A DNA stretch of 64,000 bases, taken from contig NZ_CP108370.1 of NCBI RefSeq assembly GCF_035953295.1, positions 4,431,001-4,495,000 on the forward strand. Direction: 5' to 3'. The notes under the pieces were generated by a model. The model saw only the letters and a program-made list of their open reading frames with translations, ran no database searches and had not been told where the DNA came from. Positions within the stretch are counted from its first letter, which is position 1; each line of letters begins with the position of its first letter. This DNA is from Streptomyces sp. NBC_01335 (GTDB taxonomy: Bacteria > Actinomycetota > Actinomycetes > Streptomycetales > Streptomycetaceae). The translations under genes were made by a program, and so were the position numbers. This document shows positions 46,153-56,740 of the stretch, one piece after another.

Positions 46153-47565
46153 CTACCGGCGCGCGCCGTCCTCCCGTGGTGCCTCCGAACGAGACCGGCG
46201 CGGCAGCACCCTGAGAGCATCACCCATGTCGGCGACTTCTGTGACCTTCATACCGGCCGGGACCTTGCCCGGATCGCTCGGGACCAGCGCGTGCGTGAAC
46301 CCGAGGCGGTGCGCCTCGGCCAGCCGGCGCTGCACGCCGGTGACCCTGCGCACCTCTCCGGCGAGACCCACCTCACCGATGGCGACCAGGTTCTTCGGGA
46401 GAGGGGTGTCGCTCGCCGCGCTCGCCAGCGCCAGCGCGATCGCCAGGTCCGCGGCGGGCTCGGTGAGCTTCACCCCGCCCACCGTCGCGCTGTAGATGTC
46501 CCGCTTGCCCAGCGCGCTGATCCGGCCCCGCTGCTCCAGCACCGCCAGCATCATCGAGACCCGCGAGGTCTCCAGACCCGAGGTGGTGCGGCGGGGCGAC
46601 GGGATCTGCGAGTCGACCGTGAGCGCCTGCACCTCGGCGACCAGCGGCCGCTTGCCCTCCAGGGTGACGGTCAGACAGGTGCCGGGCACCGGCTCGTCGC
46701 GCCGCGTCAGGAAGAGGCCGGACGGATCGGCGAGACCCGTGATCCCCTCGTCGTGCAGTTCGAAGCAGCCGACCTCGTCGGTCGCGCCGTAACGGTTCTT
46801 GACGCCCCGGACCAGCCGCAGCCGCGCGTGCCGGTCCCCCTCGAACGAGAGCACCACGTCCACCAGGTGCTCCAGCAGCCGGGGCCCGGCGATCGCGCCG
46901 TCCTTCGTGACGTGGCCCACCAGCAGGGTCGCCATGCCCCGGTCCTTGGACGCGCGGATGAGCGCCCCGGCGACCTCGCGGACCTGCGCCATACCGCCCG
47001 GCGCGCCCTCGATCTCCGGCGACGCGACGGTCTGCACCGAGTCCAGCACCAGTAGGGAGGGCTTCACCGCGTCGAGGTGGCCGAGCACGGCCGAGAGGTC
47101 GGTCTCCGCCGCGAGGTAGAGGTGGTCGTTGATCGCCTTGATCCGGTCGGCGCGCATCCGGACCTGGCTCGCGGACTCCTCGGCCGTGACGTAGAGGGTG
47201 CGGTGCTCCTCGCCGGCGGCCTTCGAGGCCACGTCGAGCAGCAGGGTCGACTTGCCGACCCCCGGCTCCCCGGCCAGCAGCACCACGGCGCCCGGGACGA
47301 GCCCGCCGCCCAGCACCCGGTCCAGCTCGCCGACACCGGTCGAGCGGGCCGTCGCCTGCCGGCTGTCCACCTGGCCGATGGGCAGCGCGGCGGTGGAGAC
47401 CCGGCCGGCCGCGGTGGTGCGCACGGCGGGCGCGCCGCCGAACTCCTCGACGGTGCCCCAGGCCTGGCACTCCGGGCAGCGGCCGAGCCACTTGGCGGTC
47501 GTCCACCCGCACTCCGTGCAGCGGTAGGACGGACGGTCCTTCGTGGACTTCGTACGGGCAACCAT
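46153..47565 (-). CDS. radA: DNA repair protein RadA
   Basis: A 470-residue recombination helicase. A zinc finger with C16, C19, C30 and C33 opens the protein; Walker A is GEPGVGKS (99-106); the RadA-specific KNRYG motif is present in [16 protein letters not shown]; a Lon-protease-like C-terminal domain follows ([18 protein letters not shown]). RadA processes recombination intermediates and, in other bacteria, restrains DisA. It is followed 80 bases later by disA. Confidence 0.96.
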   Translation of the reverse strand: MVARTKSTKDRPSYRCTECGWTTAKWLGRCPECQAWGTVEEFGGAPAVRTTAAGRVSTAALPIGQVDSRQATARSTGVGELDRVLGGGLVPGAVVLLAGEPGVGKSTLLLDVASKAAGEEHRTLYVTAEESASQVRMRADRIKAINDHLYLAAETDLSAVLGHLDAVKPSLLVLDSVQTVASPEIEGAPGGMAQVREVAGALIRASKDRGMATLLVGHVTKDGAIAGPRLLEHLVDVVLSFEGDRHARLRLVRGVKNRYGATDEVGCFELHDEGITGLADPSGLFLTRRDEPVPGTCLTVTLEGKRPLVAEVQALTVDSQIPSPRRTTSGLETSRVSMMLAVLEQRGRISALGKRDIYSATVGGVKLTEPAADLAIALALASAASDTPLPKNLVAIGEVGLAGEVRRVTGVQRRLAEAHRLGFTHALVPSDPGKVPAGMKVTEVADMGDALRVLPRRSRSEAPREDGARR

Positions 47566-47649
47566 GCCGTCACCTTATGGCCCGGCTACGACAATGGGGT
47601 TTTCCGGAGGGCCGCGGGCGACCGCGGGCCCATGGTGGGAGGGGACCGC

Positions 47650-48486
47650 ATGACCAGCAGCACCACACCGTTCGACGAGGCCGAGCGCCTGAGGTGGGCG
47701 GGCCTGGCCGACGCCTACGCCGCGTCCTTCGCCCGGCTCTGCGCCCGCACCGTGCCCGACCTGCTGGACGCGGCGGGCGTGGGCGGGGGCGCCCGCGTCC
47801 TGGACGTGGGCACCGGCACCGGGGCGGTGGCCGTCGCGGCGTGCGCGCGGGGCGCGGTGGTCACGGCCGTGGACGCGGAACCGGACATGGTGAAGAGCGC
47901 CACCGAGGCGGCCCCGGCGGCCGACGTGCACGTCGCGCTCCTGCCCGAGCTGCCCTTCGCCGACGGCGAGTTCGACGCGGTGGCCGCCAACTTCGTCCTC
48001 AACCACGTCGGGCGCCCCCGCAAGGCGCTCGCCGAACTGCGCCGGGTGACCCGCCCCGGCGGCCGGATAGCCGTCACCATCTGGGGCGCCGACGCCGGGA
48101 TCGGCCAGCGGCTGCTCGGCCGGGCGGTCGCCGCCGCCGGAGCCCTCCGCCCGCCGGAGGTGCCCCCGCTCGCCCCGGAGGAGGCGTTCGAGCAGACTCC
48201 CGAGGGCCTCGCCGCGCTGCTGGCGGGGGCCGGGCTGACCGACGTCTCCTGTACGCCCCTCGCCTGGGACCACCGGGCCACCGTCGAGGAGTGGTGGAGC
48301 GGGGCCGCCACCGGGGTGGCGGCGATCGGCCGCATCGTCACCGCCCAGACGCCCGCCACGGTCGCGGAGATCAAGCGCCACTACGAGGCGCTCAGCGCGG
48401 AGTTCGTGCTCCCGGGCGGTGAGGACGAGAAGCTGCTGGTGCTGCCGCACCGCGCGCTGCTGGCGTCCGGCCGGGTGTCCGGCTGA
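47650..48486 (+). CDS. Class I SAM-dependent methyltransferase
   Basis: A 278-residue enzyme with motif I VLDVGTGTGAVAVAACARG, LPFADGEFDAVAANFVLNHV (motifs II/III) and a RVTRPGGRIAVTIWG strand. The substrate cannot be predicted. It starts at ATG after GGGAGGGG, divergent from radA by 84 bases. Confidence 0.85.
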   Translation: MTSSTTPFDEAERLRWAGLADAYAASFARLCARTVPDLLDAAGVGGGARVLDVGTGTGAVAVAACARGAVVTAVDAEPDMVKSATEAAPAADVHVALLPELPFADGEFDAVAANFVLNHVGRPRKALAELRRVTRPGGRIAVTIWGADAGIGQRLLGRAVAAAGALRPPEVPPLAPEEAFEQTPEGLAALLAGAGLTDVSCTPLAWDHRATVEEWWSGAATGVAAIGRIVTAQTPATVAEIKRHYEALSAEFVLPGGEDEKLLVLPHRALLASGRVSG

Positions 48487-48551
48487 AGCGTGGTGGGGAA
48501 GTGGCGCCGTCCGCCCGGAGGGCGGGCCAGGCGGCGTCCGGTGCGTACGAC

Positions 48552-48580
48552 CTCATGGGCTCCGGGTGGGAGCCCATGAG
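48552..48580 (+). terminator. Hairpin after the methyltransferase
   Basis: CTCATGGGCTCC and GGAGCCCATGAG, a perfect 12-bp stem with a GGGTG loop, followed by GC-rich sequence without a T-run. Confidence 0.6.
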
Positions 48581-48753
48581 GGCGTGTGGGGGTGCGGGAG
48601 CCGCGTGGGGCGGCGTGAGCGCTCCGGGAGCGCCGGGGGGCGCACAACGGCGCACGTGCCGGAATGGGGGGTTCCTGTCCCGTTTCGAGCGATACATTCA
48701 CCCATAGGGGTTAAAAGTCCGGAAGGGGCACCGGGAGGGTGCCCTCCTCTGCT

Positions 48754-48759
48754 TACGGT
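48754..48759 (+). promoter_or_regulatory. -10 hexamer of a leaderless start
   Basis: TACGGT, six bases before the GTG at 48766. Confidence 0.5.
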
Positions 48760-48765
48760 CGCAAG

Positions 48766-50868
48766 GTGACGAGCAGCAGGCTGGAGCCCCCCGCGCACAC
48801 CACCGGCGCACCCCGATCGCACCGTCGCGCCCCCCACCTCCCGGCGCAGCGCCCGCCCGCACGTTACGAGCCGTACCTCGACGGACTCTTCACCTACTGC
48901 CTCTCCGTCCTCTGCGACCACGAGGCCGCCACCGAGGCGCTCGGAGCCGTACTCGCCGTCGCGGAACGCCAGGACGGCCGCTGCCCCACGGGCCAGGAGG
49001 AACGTAAATCCTGGCTGTACGCGCTGGCCCGGTGGATGTGTCTGCGGGCGCTCGCCGAGCGGAAGCGCGGCCGTCAGGCGCACCGGAGGACGCCCAGGGA
49101 CTCCGGCCGGGGGGCGCGCGAGGAGCGCGGCGCCGTCCTCGCGGACGCCCTCGCCCTGGCCGCGCCCGCCGAGGCCCCCGCCGAGTCCCCCGCTCCGGGC
49201 CCGGCCGCCGGTACGGCCGAGGCCCCGGTCGCCGCCCCCGCAGAGGCTCCCGCCGTGGCCCCCGCAGAGGCTCCCCGGGCCACCCCCGAGGAGGCGGTCG
49301 TGCCGCCGGCCGAGGAGACCCCCGCCTCCGAGGCCCGCCGCCGCGAGCTCGCCCAGCTGGCCTGGCCGGAGGCGGCCGGCACCACGCCCGAGCAGCGGGA
49401 GGCGCTCGATCTCTCCGTACGCCACGGGCTCACACCCCGCGCCGTCGCCTCCGTACTCGGACTCGACCCGGCCACCACGCGCGAGCTCCTCGCGGCGGCG
49501 GCCTGCGAGGTCGAGCGGACCCGGGCCGCGCTCGCCGTCGCGGAGGACGGCAGCTGTACCGCCGCCCGCCGCCTCACCGGCAAGCGCCCGTCGCTGCTCT
49601 CCGCCCCGCTGCGCCGCGAACTCGTCCGCCACGTCGACGACTGCCCGGGCTGCCGCCGCGCCGCCGAACGCGCCGGCGCCACCGGCCCCTGGCCCGGCGT
49701 GGCCGTCGCCCCCGCCGCGGGACTGCCCGTCGTGGAGGCGCCCCGCCCTTCCGTGCGCGTGGCCATGGTGCACGCCCAGCGCTCGCGCGCCGGTTCCCCG
49801 CGCTTCGACCGGACCGGCTACCCGCTCGACCCGAAGGACCACGCGGCCCGCCGCGACCGGCTGCGCGCCCGGGTCATGACGACGACGGTCGTCGCGACGG
49901 TCGTCGCCGCCCCGGTCATCGCGCTGTGGGCGGCGGCCTACCGGGGAGCGCCGTGGGCCGGTGACCGCCACGAGGGCGCCTCGGCCGCCGCGACCGAGAT
50001 GGACGCGGTCGGCGACTCGGCCGGGACCTTCGCGGACGGCGAGGACGGCCACGACGGCTACGGCCGCCACGACGGGGACGACCGGCGCGGCGCGGGCGAG
50101 GGGCGCGGCGCGGGCGAGGGGCACGCGGAGGACGTCCGCGCCGGTATCAGGGGCGGCGTCCGGGGCGGCTCACCGGACGGGTCCCGCGCCCCGGACGTCA
50201 CCGCCGAGGTGATCAGTGCCGAGGGGCCCGGCGGCGCCCGCCGGGCCGGGGCGCTGACCGTCGCCGCGCGGACCTCCGGCGGTGTCACCAGCCTCCGGCT
50301 GACGGCCTCCGGGGGCGGCCCCGTGGTGTGGGCGGCCCGTACCGACGCCCGCTGGCTGCGGCTCAGCCACACCTCGGGCACGCTCGCGGCGGGGCGGAGC
50401 GTCACCGTGCACGTTCTGGTGGACCGCGCGCGGGAGCCGCGCCACCCCTGGCGGGCCCGGGTCGTCCTGGCGCCCGGGTCCCAGCACGTACGGATCGAGG
50501 GCCGCGGCCGGACCACCGCGTTCACCGGCTTCCCGGCGGGCGGGCCGCTCCACCCCGTGGCGCCCGCCGCCCGGCCCGGCCCCACGGGACCGGCCGCACC
50601 GTCGGCTCCCACGGCTCCCACACCCGTCCTCGCGGCCTCGTCCGGGGAGACCCCGGCCGCGGCGGACTCCGCCGGGCCGCCGCCGGGCACCTCTCCGGAC
50701 CCCACCGGTCCGAGCGGCGCGACGGACCCGTCCGGCCCGTCCTCCGGCCCGTCCTCCAGCCCGGCCGAACCGTCCCCGCCCGCACAGTCGCCGAGCGGGT
50801 CACCGTCCCGGTCGCCGGACCCGTCCGCCCCGCCCACCGGCCCCGGCGAACCGGCCCCGGCGGGCTGA
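48766..50868 (+). CDS. Sigma-like / zinc anti-sigma-like / TM / BACON fusion protein
   Basis: A 700-residue protein with an unusual order. (1) ~33-105: sigma region 2-like ([20 protein letters not shown], later [19 protein letters not shown]). (2) ~110-195: Ala/Pro/Glu-rich linker. (3) ~196-258: sigma region 4-like HTH ([20 protein letters not shown]). (4) ~262-300: zinc anti-sigma-like C264..H289-x3-C293-x2-C296 ([10 protein letters not shown]). (5) TM at ~371-391. (6) ~505-578: BACON-type beta domain ([21 protein letters not shown]), outside. (7) Ser/Pro-rich tail. Sigma and anti-sigma parts in one chain suggest a membrane-tethered regulator, or a degenerate sigma core acting as a scaffold. 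GTG start is set by the -10 hexamer. Confidence 0.75.
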   Translation: MTSSRLEPPAHTTGAPRSHRRAPHLPAQRPPARYEPYLDGLFTYCLSVLCDHEAATEALGAVLAVAERQDGRCPTGQEERKSWLYALARWMCLRALAERKRGRQAHRRTPRDSGRGAREERGAVLADALALAAPAEAPAESPAPGPAAGTAEAPVAAPAEAPAVAPAEAPRATPEEAVVPPAEETPASEARRRELAQLAWPEAAGTTPEQREALDLSVRHGLTPRAVASVLGLDPATTRELLAAAACEVERTRAALAVAEDGSCTAARRLTGKRPSLLSAPLRRELVRHVDDCPGCRRAAERAGATGPWPGVAVAPAAGLPVVEAPRPSVRVAMVHAQRSRAGSPRFDRTGYPLDPKDHAARRDRLRARVMTTTVVATVVAAPVIALWAAAYRGAPWAGDRHEGASAAATEMDAVGDSAGTFADGEDGHDGYGRHDGDDRRGAGEGRGAGEGHAEDVRAGIRGGVRGGSPDGSRAPDVTAEVISAEGPGGARRAGALTVAARTSGGVTSLRLTASGGGPVVWAARTDARWLRLSHTSGTLAAGRSVTVHVLVDRAREPRHPWRARVVLAPGSQHVRIEGRGRTTAFTGFPAGGPLHPVAPAARPGPTGPAAPSAPTAPTPVLAASSGETPAAADSAGPPPGTSPDPTGPSGATDPSGPSSGPSSSPAEPSPPAQSPSGSPSRSPDPSAPPTGPGEPAPAG

Positions 50869-50920
50869 GACGGAACCTCCGGCCACCGGCCCCCGGCGAA
50901 CCGGCCCCGGCGGGCTGAGA
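50841..50920 (+). repeat. 30-bp direct repeat of a gene end including its stop
   Basis: Positions 50841-50870 (which contain the stop of the BACON gene) recur without change at 50891-50920, a 50-base offset. Confidence 0.85.
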
Positions 50921-50940
50921 GACCGGCCATGGCGCGGTAC

Positions 50941-51030
50941 GGCCTCAGGCCGGGGGCAGCGGGTCCGACCGGCCTCAGGCCGGGGGCAGCGGGTCCGACC
51001 GGCCTCAGGCCGGGGTCACCGGGTCCGCCG
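50941..51030. repeat. Three 30-bp tandem units at the end of the Cys-rich gene
   Basis: Units 50941-50970 and 50971-51000 are identical; the third, 51001-51030, differs at four positions and contains the stop and last codons of the minus-strand gene. Each added copy repeats the stop in frame. Confidence 0.9.
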
Positions 51031-51865
51031 GGTGCGGGGCCATCGGCAGCAGCGAGGCGAGCCGCTGCTCGCAGAGCTCGACCAGCTGCGCGTACGCCTT
51101 CTTGCCCATCAGCTCCGTGAGCTCCGGGCGGTACGTCACGTACACCGGGTCACCGGCGCCGTGCGCGGAGGTGGCCGAGGTGCACCACCAGTGCAGGTCG
51201 TGACCGCCCGGGCCCCAGCCCCGGCGGTCGTACTCGCCGATGGAGATCTGGAGCACCCGGGTGTCGTCGGGCCGGTCGATCCAGTCGTACGTACGCCGGA
51301 CCGGGAGCTGCCAGCAGACGTCCGGCTTGGTCTCCAGCGGCTCCTTGCCCTCCTTCAGGGCCAGGATGTGCAGCGAGCACCCCGCGCCGCCGGCGAAGCC
51401 GGGACGGTTCTGGAAGATGCAGGAGCCCTTCCAGCGGCGCGTCTGGCGCTCACCGTCGTCGTCGATGCCGACCCACCCCGTCGACGTACCGACGTCGTGG
51501 AACTGCCACATCTCCGGGGTCAGCCGCTCGACGTGTCCGGCCACCCGCTTCTCGTCGTCCTCGTCCGAGAAGTGCGCGCCCAGCGTGCAGCAGCCGTCGT
51601 CCGCCCGGCCCGCCTGGATGCCCTGGCAGCCGCTGCCGAAGATGCAGGTCCACCGGGAGGTCAGCCACGTCAGGTCGCAGCGGAACACCTGCTCGTCGTC
51701 GGCCGGGTCCGGGAACTCCACCCACGCCCGGGGAAAATCGATCCCCTTCTCGTCGGACCGGTCGGGTCCGTTCTGTTCCGTCCGCTGACTCTCCTGATCC
51801 TGATCCTGTTTCGTTCGAGGCTTCTTCGTCGCTTTGCCCGGCTTCGCCTTGTTCGTCTTTGGCAC
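51005..51865 (-). CDS. Cys-rich conserved protein, possible metal-binding
   Basis: A 286-residue protein not assigned to a family. A Lys/Gln/Asp-rich head (~45 residues) is followed by [36 protein letters not shown], a [11 protein letters not shown] segment, [17 protein letters not shown] and [10 protein letters not shown], then [20 protein letters not shown]. About ten cysteines in CxnC spacing recall zinc/iron-binding YkgJ-like proteins; this is a resemblance only. It is transcribed away from the Ppx gene; TACGCT six bases before its GTG makes it probably leaderless. Confidence 0.75.
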   Translation of the reverse strand: MPKTNKAKPGKATKKPRTKQDQDQESQRTEQNGPDRSDEKGIDFPRAWVEFPDPADDEQVFRCDLTWLTSRWTCIFGSGCQGIQAGRADDGCCTLGAHFSDEDDEKRVAGHVERLTPEMWQFHDVGTSTGWVGIDDDGERQTRRWKGSCIFQNRPGFAGGAGCSLHILALKEGKEPLETKPDVCWQLPVRRTYDWIDRPDDTRVLQISIGEYDRRGWGPGGHDLHWWCTSATSAHGAGDPVYVTYRPELTELMGKKAYAQLVELCEQRLASLLPMAPHPADPVTPA

Positions 51866-51871
51866 GCGCCA

Positions 51872-51877
51872 AGCGTA
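51872..51877 (-). promoter_or_regulatory. -10 hexamer of a leaderless start (minus strand)
   Basis: TACGCT on the minus strand, six bases before the GTG at 51865. Confidence 0.5.
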
Positions 51878-51891
51878 AGTCCCTTTCGGCG

Positions 51892-51897
51892 TAGCGT
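51892..51897 (+). promoter_or_regulatory. -10 hexamer of a leaderless start (plus strand)
   Basis: TAGCGT, seven bases before the ATG at 51905; 14 bases from the opposing -10 on the minus strand. Confidence 0.5.
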
Positions 51898-51904
51898 TCC
51901 GGCT

Positions 51905-52861
51905 ATGAGACTCGGAGTCCTCGACGTGGGGTCGAACACGGTTCATCTGCTGGCGATGGACGCCCACCCCGGCGCCCGGCCGCTGCCCGCGCACTCGCAC
52001 AAGACGGAGCTCCGCCTCGCCCAGCTCCTCGACGCGGACGGGGCGATCGGCCGTGAGGGCGTCGACCGGCTGGTCGCCACGGTGGCCGAGGCGGTCCAGG
52101 CCGCCGAGGACAAGGGGTGCGAGGAGGTGCTGGCGTTCGCCACCTCGGCGGTACGCGACGCCACCAACGCCGACGAGGTGCTGGGCCGGGTCCGCGCCGA
52201 GACCGGGGTCGACCTCGCGGTCCTCAGCGGCGAGGAGGAGGCGCGGCTGACCTTCCTGGCCGCCCGCCGCTGGTTCGGCTGGTCGGCGGGGAAGCTGCTG
52301 CTGCTCGACATCGGCGGCGGTTCGCTGGAGATCGCCCTCGGACTGGACGAGGAACCTGCGGCGGCCGTGTCGCTGCCGCTCGGCGCCGGCCGCCTCACCG
52401 CCGGCTGGCTGCCCGGCGACCCCGCCCGCCCGGCCGACCCGGCTCGACTGCGCGAGCTGCGCCGGTACGTCCGCGCCGGCATCGCCCGTACGGTCGGGGA
52501 GTTCAGCCGCCACGGCGGGCCCGACCGCGTGGTCGCCACCTCGAAGACCTTCAAGCAGCTCGCCCGGATAGCCGGGGCGGCCCGCTCCACGGAGGGGCTG
52601 TACACCCGGCGGACCCTCTCCGCCGCGGCCCTGGGGGAGTGGGTGCCCAAGCTGGCGGCGATGACCGCCGAGGAACGCGGCCACCTCCCCGGCGTCTCCC
52701 CGGACCGGGCCGGCCAGCTGCTCGCCGGGGCGCTCGTCGCCGAGGGCGCGATGGACCTCTTCGGGATCACCGAGCTGGAGATCTGCCCCTGGGCACTCCG
52801 CGAGGGCGTCATCCTGCGCCGCCTCGACCACCTCCCGGCGGAGCGGATCGCGCTGAGCTGA
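51905..52861 (+). CDS. Ppx/GppA family phosphatase
   Basis: A 318-residue ASKHA-fold phosphatase that hydrolyses polyphosphate or pppGpp. It has [20 protein letters not shown], an [16 protein letters not shown] block, [14 protein letters not shown] (phosphate-binding loop), and [12 protein letters not shown]. The C-terminal HD-type domain of the long E. coli form is absent, as in short actinobacterial members. The next gene, 196 bases downstream, encodes a TIM-barrel enzyme. Confidence 0.88.
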   Translation: MRLGVLDVGSNTVHLLAMDAHPGARPLPAHSHKTELRLAQLLDADGAIGREGVDRLVATVAEAVQAAEDKGCEEVLAFATSAVRDATNADEVLGRVRAETGVDLAVLSGEEEARLTFLAARRWFGWSAGKLLLLDIGGGSLEIALGLDEEPAAAVSLPLGAGRLTAGWLPGDPARPADPARLRELRRYVRAGIARTVGEFSRHGGPDRVVATSKTFKQLARIAGAARSTEGLYTRRTLSAAALGEWVPKLAAMTAEERGHLPGVSPDRAGQLLAGALVAEGAMDLFGITELEICPWALREGVILRRLDHLPAERIALS

Positions 52862-53044
52862 CGGCCCGCGGGGCGGTCACGCTGGGCCGACGTGGCGGCC
52901 GCGGCGGGCTGACGGGCGGGGACCACGAGCGGCGCCGTTCCCGGCCGTTCCCGCCCGGCCCCCGGCTGTCCATGGCCGCCGACGGCCCGTCATGGCCCTT
53001 CTCACTTTCGCTCCCGCCCTCTCGGCGGTGCGCGATCGGGCCCG

Positions 53045-53050
53045 TACGCT
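53045..53050 (+). promoter_or_regulatory. -10 hexamer of a leaderless start
   Basis: TACGCT, six bases before the GTG at 53057. Confidence 0.5.
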
Positions 53051-53056
53051 GTCCAG

Positions 53057-53881
53057 GTGGCAGATCCAGCGGTGCGCATCCCCGATGCGAAGGTCGCCCT
53101 GTCGACGGCCTCGGTCTATCCGGAGTCGACGGCGACGGCCTTCGAGATCGCCGCGCGCCTGGGGTACGACGGTGTCGAGGTCATGGTGTGGACCGATCCG
53201 GTCAGCCAGGACATCGAGGCGCTGCGGCGCCTCTCCGACTACCACCAGGTCCCGATCCTCGCCGTGCACGCGCCCTGTCTGCTGATCACGCAGCGGGTCT
53301 GGTCCACCGACCCGTGGGTCAAGCTCCAGCGGGCGAAGTCCGCCGCCGAGCGGCTCGGCGCCTCCGCCGTCGTGGTCCACCCGCCGTTCCGGTGGCAGCG
53401 CCACTACGCCCGCGACTTCGTCGACGGGATCTGGCGCATGGCGAACGAGACCGACGTCCGGTTCGCCGTCGAGAACATGTACCCGTGGCGCTACCGGGAC
53501 CGCGAGATGCTCGCGTACGCCCCGGACTGGGACGTCACCCACGACGACTACCGGCACTTCACCGTCGACCTCTCGCACACCTCGACGGCGCGTGCGGACG
53601 GGCTGGCCATGGTGGACCGGATGGGCGACCGGCTCGCCCACGTCCACCTCGCGGACGGCAAGGGCTCCGGCAAGGACGAGCACCTGGTGCCCGGCCGGGG
53701 CGACCAGCCCTGCGCGGAGCTGCTGGAGCGGCTGGCGCGTACCGGTTTCGACGGGCACGTGGTCCTGGAGGTCAACACCCGCCGGGCCATGTCCTCCGCC
53801 GAACGCGAGGCGGACCTCGCCGAGGCGCTCGCCTTCACCCGGCTCCACCTCGCCTCGGCCAAGCGGACGCCCCGGCCGTGA
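53057..53881 (+). CDS. Sugar phosphate isomerase/epimerase (xylose isomerase-like TIM barrel)
   Basis: A 274-residue AP_endonuc_2-type barrel. It has [20 protein letters not shown] at the start, [28 protein letters not shown] (metal-binding Glu), VDLSHTS and [20 protein letters not shown] (metal site). Substrate unknown. It overlaps the TetR gene by four bases (GTGA), so the regulator may respond to a related metabolite. Leaderless GTG start. Confidence 0.85.
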   Translation: MADPAVRIPDAKVALSTASVYPESTATAFEIAARLGYDGVEVMVWTDPVSQDIEALRRLSDYHQVPILAVHAPCLLITQRVWSTDPWVKLQRAKSAAERLGASAVVVHPPFRWQRHYARDFVDGIWRMANETDVRFAVENMYPWRYRDREMLAYAPDWDVTHDDYRHFTVDLSHTSTARADGLAMVDRMGDRLAHVHLADGKGSGKDEHLVPGRGDQPCAELLERLARTGFDGHVVLEVNTRRAMSSAEREADLAEALAFTRLHLASAKRTPRP

Positions 53882-54654
53882 CCTCACGTTCCACGCCTGA
53901 CGGTTCCGCCCCGGGCCGTTCCGCGCCTGACGGTTCCGTCCCCGAGGCCGCCACGGCCCCGCGCCGCAGGGGGCGCCCGTCGCGCGCCGCCGCCCAGGAC
54001 GGCCCGGACGCCCGGACCCGCATCCTGGAGTCGGCCCGTACGGAGTTCGCCGAGCGCGGCTACGACAAGGCGTCGATGCGCTCCATCGCCCGCGCCGCCG
54101 GGGTCGACGCGGCGCTGGTCCACCACTACTTCGGGACGAAGGACGAGGTGTTCGCGGCGGCCGTGGAGCTCTCCTTCGAGCCCGCCCTCGTCGTCCCGCA
54201 GATCCTGGGCGGCCCGCTGGAGGGGGTGGGGGAGCGGATGGCCCGCTACTTCGTCTCCGTGTGGGAGAACCCCGTCACCCGGGCGCCGCTGCTGGCGATC
54301 GTCCGGTCCGCGCTCACCCACGAGGCGGCGGCGAACGTGCTGCGCACCTTCGTGCTGCGGCGGCTGATGGAGCGGATCGCGGGGGAGCTGGACGTACCCG
54401 ACCCGACGTTCCGCGCCGAGCTGGCCGCCTCGCACATGGTCGGCATCGCGATCCTGCGGTACGTCGTACGGGCCGAGCCGCTCGCGTCGGCGGACCCGGA
54501 GCGGATCATCGCGATGGTCGCGCCCAGCATCCAGCGCTATCTGACCGAGGACGGCCCGGGCACCCACTCGGACCCGGCCGGGGATTCCCCGGGAGATCCC
54601 ACCGGGACCGCACCCGGCGCACCGGACGAACCGAACGCACCGACCACTCCGTGA
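53878..54654 (+). CDS. TetR-family transcriptional regulator
   Basis: A 258-residue regulator. A ~40-residue Pro/Ser/Ala head is followed by the [54 protein letters not shown]. The all-helical ligand domain spans ~95-235 and the tail is Pro/Asp/Gly-rich. It overlaps the preceding TIM-barrel gene and is followed by two palindromes before ilvD, which could be its sites. Confidence 0.88.
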   Translation: MTSRSTPDGSAPGRSAPDGSVPEAATAPRRRGRPSRAAAQDGPDARTRILESARTEFAERGYDKASMRSIARAAGVDAALVHHYFGTKDEVFAAAVELSFEPALVVPQILGGPLEGVGERMARYFVSVWENPVTRAPLLAIVRSALTHEAAANVLRTFVLRRLMERIAGELDVPDPTFRAELAASHMVGIAILRYVVRAEPLASADPERIIAMVAPSIQRYLTEDGPGTHSDPAGDSPGDPTGTAPGAPDEPNAPTTP

Positions 54655-54673
54655 GCAGAGCGTCCCGCTATCC

Positions 54674-54686
54674 GGACAGGCTGTCC
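54674..54686. promoter_or_regulatory. GGACAG-G-CTGTCC palindrome
   Basis: A perfect 13-base palindrome 20 bases after the TetR stop and 87 before ilvD, a candidate operator. Confidence 0.35.
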
Positions 54687-54711
54687 AGATCCTGGAGCCG
54701 GGGCGTAGGCT

Positions 54712-54728
54712 CGGAAAAGTCTTTTCCG
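54712..54728. promoter_or_regulatory. CGGAAAA-GTC-TTTTCCG palindrome
   Basis: A perfect 7-bp inverted repeat with a 3-base centre, 45 bases before ilvD. The A/T-rich arms are unusual here; it may be an operator or a weak terminator. Confidence 0.4.
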
Positions 54729-54773
54729 TCGAAGTAGACAGTCTTTCTTTATCTGTCGAAGGAGCGAGCGACG

Positions 54774-56624
54774 ATGCCGCAGCTGAGGTCCCGCACTGTC
54801 ACCCACGGTCGCAACATGGCGGGCGCGCGCGCCCTTATGCGGGCGTCGGGCGTAGCGAGCGAGGACATCGGCAAGCCGATCATCGCCGTCGCGAACTCCT
54901 TCACCGAGTTCGTCCCGGGCCACACGCACCTCTCCCCGGTCGGCCGGATCGTCTCCGAGGCCATCCACGCCGCGGGCGCGGTGCCGCGCGAGTTCAACAC
55001 GATCGCCGTGGACGACGGCATCGCGATGGGCCACGGCGGCATGCTCTACAGCCTGCCCTCGCGCGACCTGATCGCCGACTCGGTCGAGTACATGGTCGAG
55101 GCGCACTGCGCGGACGCGCTGATCTGCATCTCCAACTGCGACAAGATCACGCCCGGCATGCTGATGGCGGCCCTCCGCCTCAACATCCCGACGATCTTCG
55201 TCTCCGGCGGCCCCATGGAGTCCGGCCGGGCCACCCTCGTCGACGGCACCGTCCGCACCCTCGACCTCGTCGACGCCATGTCCGACGCGGTCAACGACAA
55301 GATCTCCGACGCGGACATGCTCCGTATCGAGGAGAACGCCTGTCCCACCTGCGGTTCCTGCTCGGGCATGTTCACGGCCAACTCCATGAACTGCCTCGCC
55401 GAGGCCATCGGCCTCGCCCTCCCGGGCAACGGCTCGACGCTCGCCACCCACACCGCCCGCCGCGCCCTCTACGAGGACGCCGGCCGCACGATCGTCGAGA
55501 TCACCAAGCGCCACTACGAGCAGGACGACGCGACCGTCCTGCCCCGCGCCATCGCGAGCCGCGCCGCGTTCGAGAACGCCATGGCCCTCGACATCGCCAT
55601 GGGCGGCTCCACCAACACGATCCTGCACCTCCTCGCCGCCGCCCAGGAGGCCGAGCTCGACTTCGGGCTGCCGGAGATGGACGAGATCTCGCGCCGCGTC
55701 CCCTGCCTCGCCAAGGTCGCGCCGAACGTCGCCAAGAGCCGCACGTACTACATGGAGGACGTCCACCGCGCCGGTGGCATCCCCGCCATCCTCGGCGAGC
55801 TGCACCGCGGCGGACTCCTCAACGAGGACGTCCACTCCGTCCACTCCGCCTCCCTCGCCGACTGGCTGAAGAACTGGGACGTGCGCGGCGGTTCGCCCGC
55901 CCCCGAGGCCGTCGAGCTGTGGCACGCCGCCCCCGGCTGCGTCCGGTCCGCCACCGCCTTCTCGCAGTCCGAGCGCTGGGACACCCTCGACACGGACGCC
56001 GCCGAGGGCTGCATCCGCTCCGTCGAGCACGCCTACTCCAAGGACGGTGGCCTCGCGGTCCTCAAGGGCAACCTCGCCGTCGACGGCTGCGTCGTGAAGA
56101 CGGCCGGTGTGGACGAGTCGATCTGGACCTTCGAGGGCCCGGCCGTCGTCTGCGAGTCGCAGGAGGCGGCCGTCGAGAAGATCCTGCTGAAGCAGGTCAA
56201 GGAGGGCGACGTGGTCGTCATCCGCTACGAGGGCCCCAAGGGCGGCCCCGGCATGCAGGAGATGCTCTACCCGACCTCGTACCTGAAGGGCCGCGGCCTC
56301 GGCAAGGCGTGCGCGCTGATCACCGACGGCCGGTTCTCCGGTGGTACGTCGGGCCTGTCGATCGGCCACGCCTCCCCCGAGGCGGCCTCCGGCGGCACGA
56401 TCGCGCTGGTCGAGGACGGCGACCGCATCCGCATCGACATCCCGAACCGCTCCATCGAGCTGCTCGTCCCGGACGCCGAGCTGGCGGCCCGCCGCGAGGC
56501 GCTGAACGGCGTGTACGCGCCGAAGAACCGCGAGCGCAAGGTCTCCGCCGCGCTGCGCGCGTACGCCGCGATGGCGACCAGCGCGGACCGGGGCGCGGTG
56601 CGCGACGTCTCCAAGCTCGGCTGA
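54774..56624 (+). CDS. ilvD: Dihydroxy-acid dehydratase
   Basis: A 616-residue Fe-S enzyme of branched-chain amino acid and pantothenate synthesis that dehydrates dihydroxyisovalerate to ketoisovalerate. It has [15 protein letters not shown] (C122, K124), the [18 protein letters not shown] cluster segment, [10 protein letters not shown], and [16 protein letters not shown] at the C-terminus. GAAGGAG precedes the ATG. It supplies the pathway that feeds panC. Confidence 0.97.
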   Translation: MPQLRSRTVTHGRNMAGARALMRASGVASEDIGKPIIAVANSFTEFVPGHTHLSPVGRIVSEAIHAAGAVPREFNTIAVDDGIAMGHGGMLYSLPSRDLIADSVEYMVEAHCADALICISNCDKITPGMLMAALRLNIPTIFVSGGPMESGRATLVDGTVRTLDLVDAMSDAVNDKISDADMLRIEENACPTCGSCSGMFTANSMNCLAEAIGLALPGNGSTLATHTARRALYEDAGRTIVEITKRHYEQDDATVLPRAIASRAAFENAMALDIAMGGSTNTILHLLAAAQEAELDFGLPEMDEISRRVPCLAKVAPNVAKSRTYYMEDVHRAGGIPAILGELHRGGLLNEDVHSVHSASLADWLKNWDVRGGSPAPEAVELWHAAPGCVRSATAFSQSERWDTLDTDAAEGCIRSVEHAYSKDGGLAVLKGNLAVDGCVVKTAGVDESIWTFEGPAVVCESQEAAVEKILLKQVKEGDVVVIRYEGPKGGPGMQEMLYPTSYLKGRGLGKACALITDGRFSGGTSGLSIGHASPEAASGGTIALVEDGDRIRIDIPNRSIELLVPDAELAARREALNGVYAPKNRERKVSAALRAYAAMATSADRGAVRDVSKLG

Positions 56625-56637
56625 CCACGCACGTACC

Positions 56638-56677
56638 CGGAACGCCCGGCCACCCGACGAGGGGGCCGGGCGTTCCG
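56638..56677 (+). terminator. Terminator after ilvD
   Basis: CGGAACGCCCGGCC and GGCCGGGCGTTCCG pair perfectly over 14 bp with a 12-base loop, directly after the ilvD stop. Confidence 0.75.
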
Positions 56678-56686
56678 GCGTCACGG

Positions 56687-56740
56687 GGCCCGCGCCTCAC
56701 CAGGCGGCCTGACCTGAGGCCCGCGCCTCACCAGGCGGCC
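56687..56740. repeat. 23-bp direct repeat spanning the kinase stop
   Basis: 56687-56709 and 56718-56740 are identical (23 bp, 31-base offset); the second copy contains the stop and last codons of the minus-strand kinase. Confidence 0.85.
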
